64,000 bases of DNA from NCBI GenBank assembly GCA_023846275.1, contig CM043869.1:15471501-15535500 (forward strand). Direction: 5' to 3'. Positions 62,401-64,000 of the stretch are shown here, one piece after another. The first letter of the stretch is position 1. Every line of letters starts with the position of its first letter. This DNA is from Vanilla planifolia (lineage: Eukaryota > Streptophyta > Magnoliopsida > Asparagales > Orchidaceae). The translations under genes and the position numbers were made by a program. The notes under the pieces were generated by a model, which saw only the letters and a program-made list of their open reading frames with translations, had not been told where the DNA came from and made no database searches.

Positions 62401-62699
62401 TTCATATTCTATGAAATCAATAATATGCTATACGAAATATGCAAGCAATGCCTTTGGTTTGATTCTATCACTGTCATTTTAGGAAACATATTTAGCAACT
62501 TAAATCTCATATCTTATATGATGTTTGAACGTATGAAACTTATAATTTATTCATGTTGATTAGAGCTTTGCAGTAAACTAGGATTGAATGTTTGTTCCAT
62601 ACGATTGTTGAATTTGATTCTATTGTCAATTTAGGAAGGAATTTGGCTACTTTGTTATTTTCTTTGTATATTAGACTCCATTATATGTTAAACGAGCTT
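59481..62699. other. Intergenic, no gene supported
   Basis: The stretch 59940-60420 and 60650-60900 is less AT-rich and of higher complexity than its neighbours and might be single-copy sequence, but it holds no convincing reading frame. The rest is AT-rich. Confidence 0.35.
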
Positions 62700-63600
62700 G
62701 TTTTCTTACTGATTTGTAGAATGCAATTATCCAGCTTCCATGGTATATTAGTTTTTATTGGAGCAGATTGAATAACACATGATAATCTAATTTAATAATC
62801 AAATTATGAATATTTGTTTGATCGCATAATTGCAGGCCATTAAGTATAGATATTTCTATGACTTCTAGTAATGTGTTATTCACCTCAACTATAAAAAAAG
62901 CTAAGATCATTTTTCCTGAATGGTTTCTAGTCGATTCAATTCTTACAGCACCAGTATTGATGCATAGTTTTTTATTAGAAATGTTTAACTTCACTTAGTT
63001 AATAGAGGTATTGGACCACATAACTTCTTCCACTACATTCCTTTATAAGGCCTAGAAATGTGGGATGATTCCCAGAAGAACTGATTTGATATCTTCCTAT
63101 GAAGTTTTGAAGTGGGGAAAATAGCTAAAACTAGAATTATACTTCTCTTTAATATTTTTAATATTATTTTATAATATTTGGTTAATTTTCTCTTTGATCT
63201 TGGTATTCCTTGCTTTCCAAGTATTCCAATAGATTAATATTTGCAGTGTGACTGAGTATGACATCTTCTATTACTGGTTCTTATTATCTTGCTTCCACCA
63301 TGAGGTGAACAACTATGTAAATTTGTTTGCATCAAGCTGCTTAATGAATAAATTGTTAGCATATGTAGCCTACATTTGCCTAGTAGCCTACATTTGCCTA
63401 GCTAATTCACAACCCAAAAAAGCATGATCAAAAGAGTCTTCAGTAGGATAATGTGAACACTTTGAAGCAAGTTAAAAATTGAATTTTTTAGATTAAATGG
63501 GAAAGGTAACACGTTATTTAATATCCTTCATGTCAAAATTATCATCTTCAAAGGATAATTGGTTCTCCATAAGTTTTGTACAGTTTTAGGATTAGCCCTC
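62700..63600 (-). pseudogene. LINE ORF2 3' relic with RNase H-like domain
   Basis: On the minus strand, 62994-62755 reads LCINTGAVRIESTRNHSGKMILAF, then EVIEISILNGLQLCDQ and NIHNLIIKLDYHVLFNLL. These fit the plant LINE RNase H domain (RVT_3): 'K.N.DGAV…RD..G..L.AF', 'AE..AL..GL.L', 'I..E.D…V..L'. The first catalytic Asp (DGA) is Thr here. Upstream, at about 63210, W-N-T-W-K-A-R-N fits the 'IWKARN' block before that domain, and a decayed zf-RVT part lies at about 63300-63470. It is broken by stops. Confidence 0.5.
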
Positions 63601-64000
63601 TCGATCTTATTTACTCTTGTGCAAAATGATTACTGAAATCCCCATCGCTAGTCACGTTCATATTCTGCAATCCATCATGTTTGATCATGTTATGTGTTTT
63701 GTGACCAATTGTTCAGTGTTCTTCAGGCGAACCCATGCGCTTAATTACATTCTTGCTGCATCCAAAAATTGATATTTAATTGATCTATATTTTGAACACA
63801 AAGAATTGTTGAGAAGCTAATTTTGTTTCAAAAAAGCCAACGGTGCTTATGATTCCCTCATCTAATCATTAAATAATATTAAAAATAATTACAAAATACA
63901 TTGTAAGCAATATTTTATCAAATAAAATCCTTTTCATTGATTACTTTAACAATCTTTCGTGAAAATGCTTTCCTATGTACTTTCCATTTAACTCAGAAAG
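63601..64000. other. No gene seen; possible continuation of the LINE relic
   Basis: No block was recognised. If the LINE relic continues, its reverse transcriptase would lie beyond the right edge of the window. Confidence 0.3.

Noticed and set aside
1-64000. CRISPR arrays, bacterial operons, rRNA or organellar insertions
   Set aside because: Introns, plant transposon families and plant gene types show nuclear plant DNA; no regularly spaced identical repeats with unique spacers were seen.

Overview
The window looks like nuclear DNA from a flowering plant. It is mostly AT-rich sequence made of old, broken retrotransposons, with a few genes in between. Two genes are GC-rich, one intronless and one with GC-rich exons on an AT-rich background, which recalls monocots such as Zingiberales or palms. 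I cannot name the species. No rRNA, tRNA, organellar or bacterial features were seen.

Three genes are supported. (1) At 14029-14539 (+) there is a small three-exon gene for a 61-residue protein of unknown function, with CCAAT and TATA boxes upstream and AATAAA downstream. (2) At 20093-20611 (+) there is an intronless class I small heat-shock protein of 172 residues, with a duplicated N-terminal DPFDLWD motif. (3) At 36706-40101 (-) there is a complete seven-exon gene for a secreted GH3 beta-D-xylosidase / alpha-L-arabinofuranosidase. Its seven exons join in frame into 766 residues, and its TATA box lies about 110 bp before the start codon.

The rest is mobile-element debris. Positions 1-555 look like the end of a gypsy-type LTR. 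From 556 to about 13531 lies a decayed SIRE-like copia element whose first LTR is split by a full-length-sized L1-type LINE (914-6763, - strand), flanked by the 7-bp target duplication CATATTT. Its gag survives as fragments and its pol is missing. At 28020-32390 (-) there is a nearly complete but heavily mutated Tork/TNT1-type copia element with LTRs of about 190 bp. LINE RNase H relics lie at about 26.0-27.0 kb (+) and 62.7-63.6 kb (-). From 43.6 to 59.5 kb there is a mosaic of repeated segments, including a gypsy integrase relic (-) and probable gypsy LTR pieces.

Simple and tandem repeats include a nine-unit heptamer array close to the plant telomere repeat (16667-16729), a minisatellite of about 46 bp (22818-23056), a 115-bp tandem repeat (43640-43984) and a compound AC/AT microsatellite (47551-47642). 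The three genes show no sign of acting together; they are ordinary plant genes separated by transposon-rich DNA. I found no clear new multi-gene system. The best candidate for something undescribed is the 61-residue gene.
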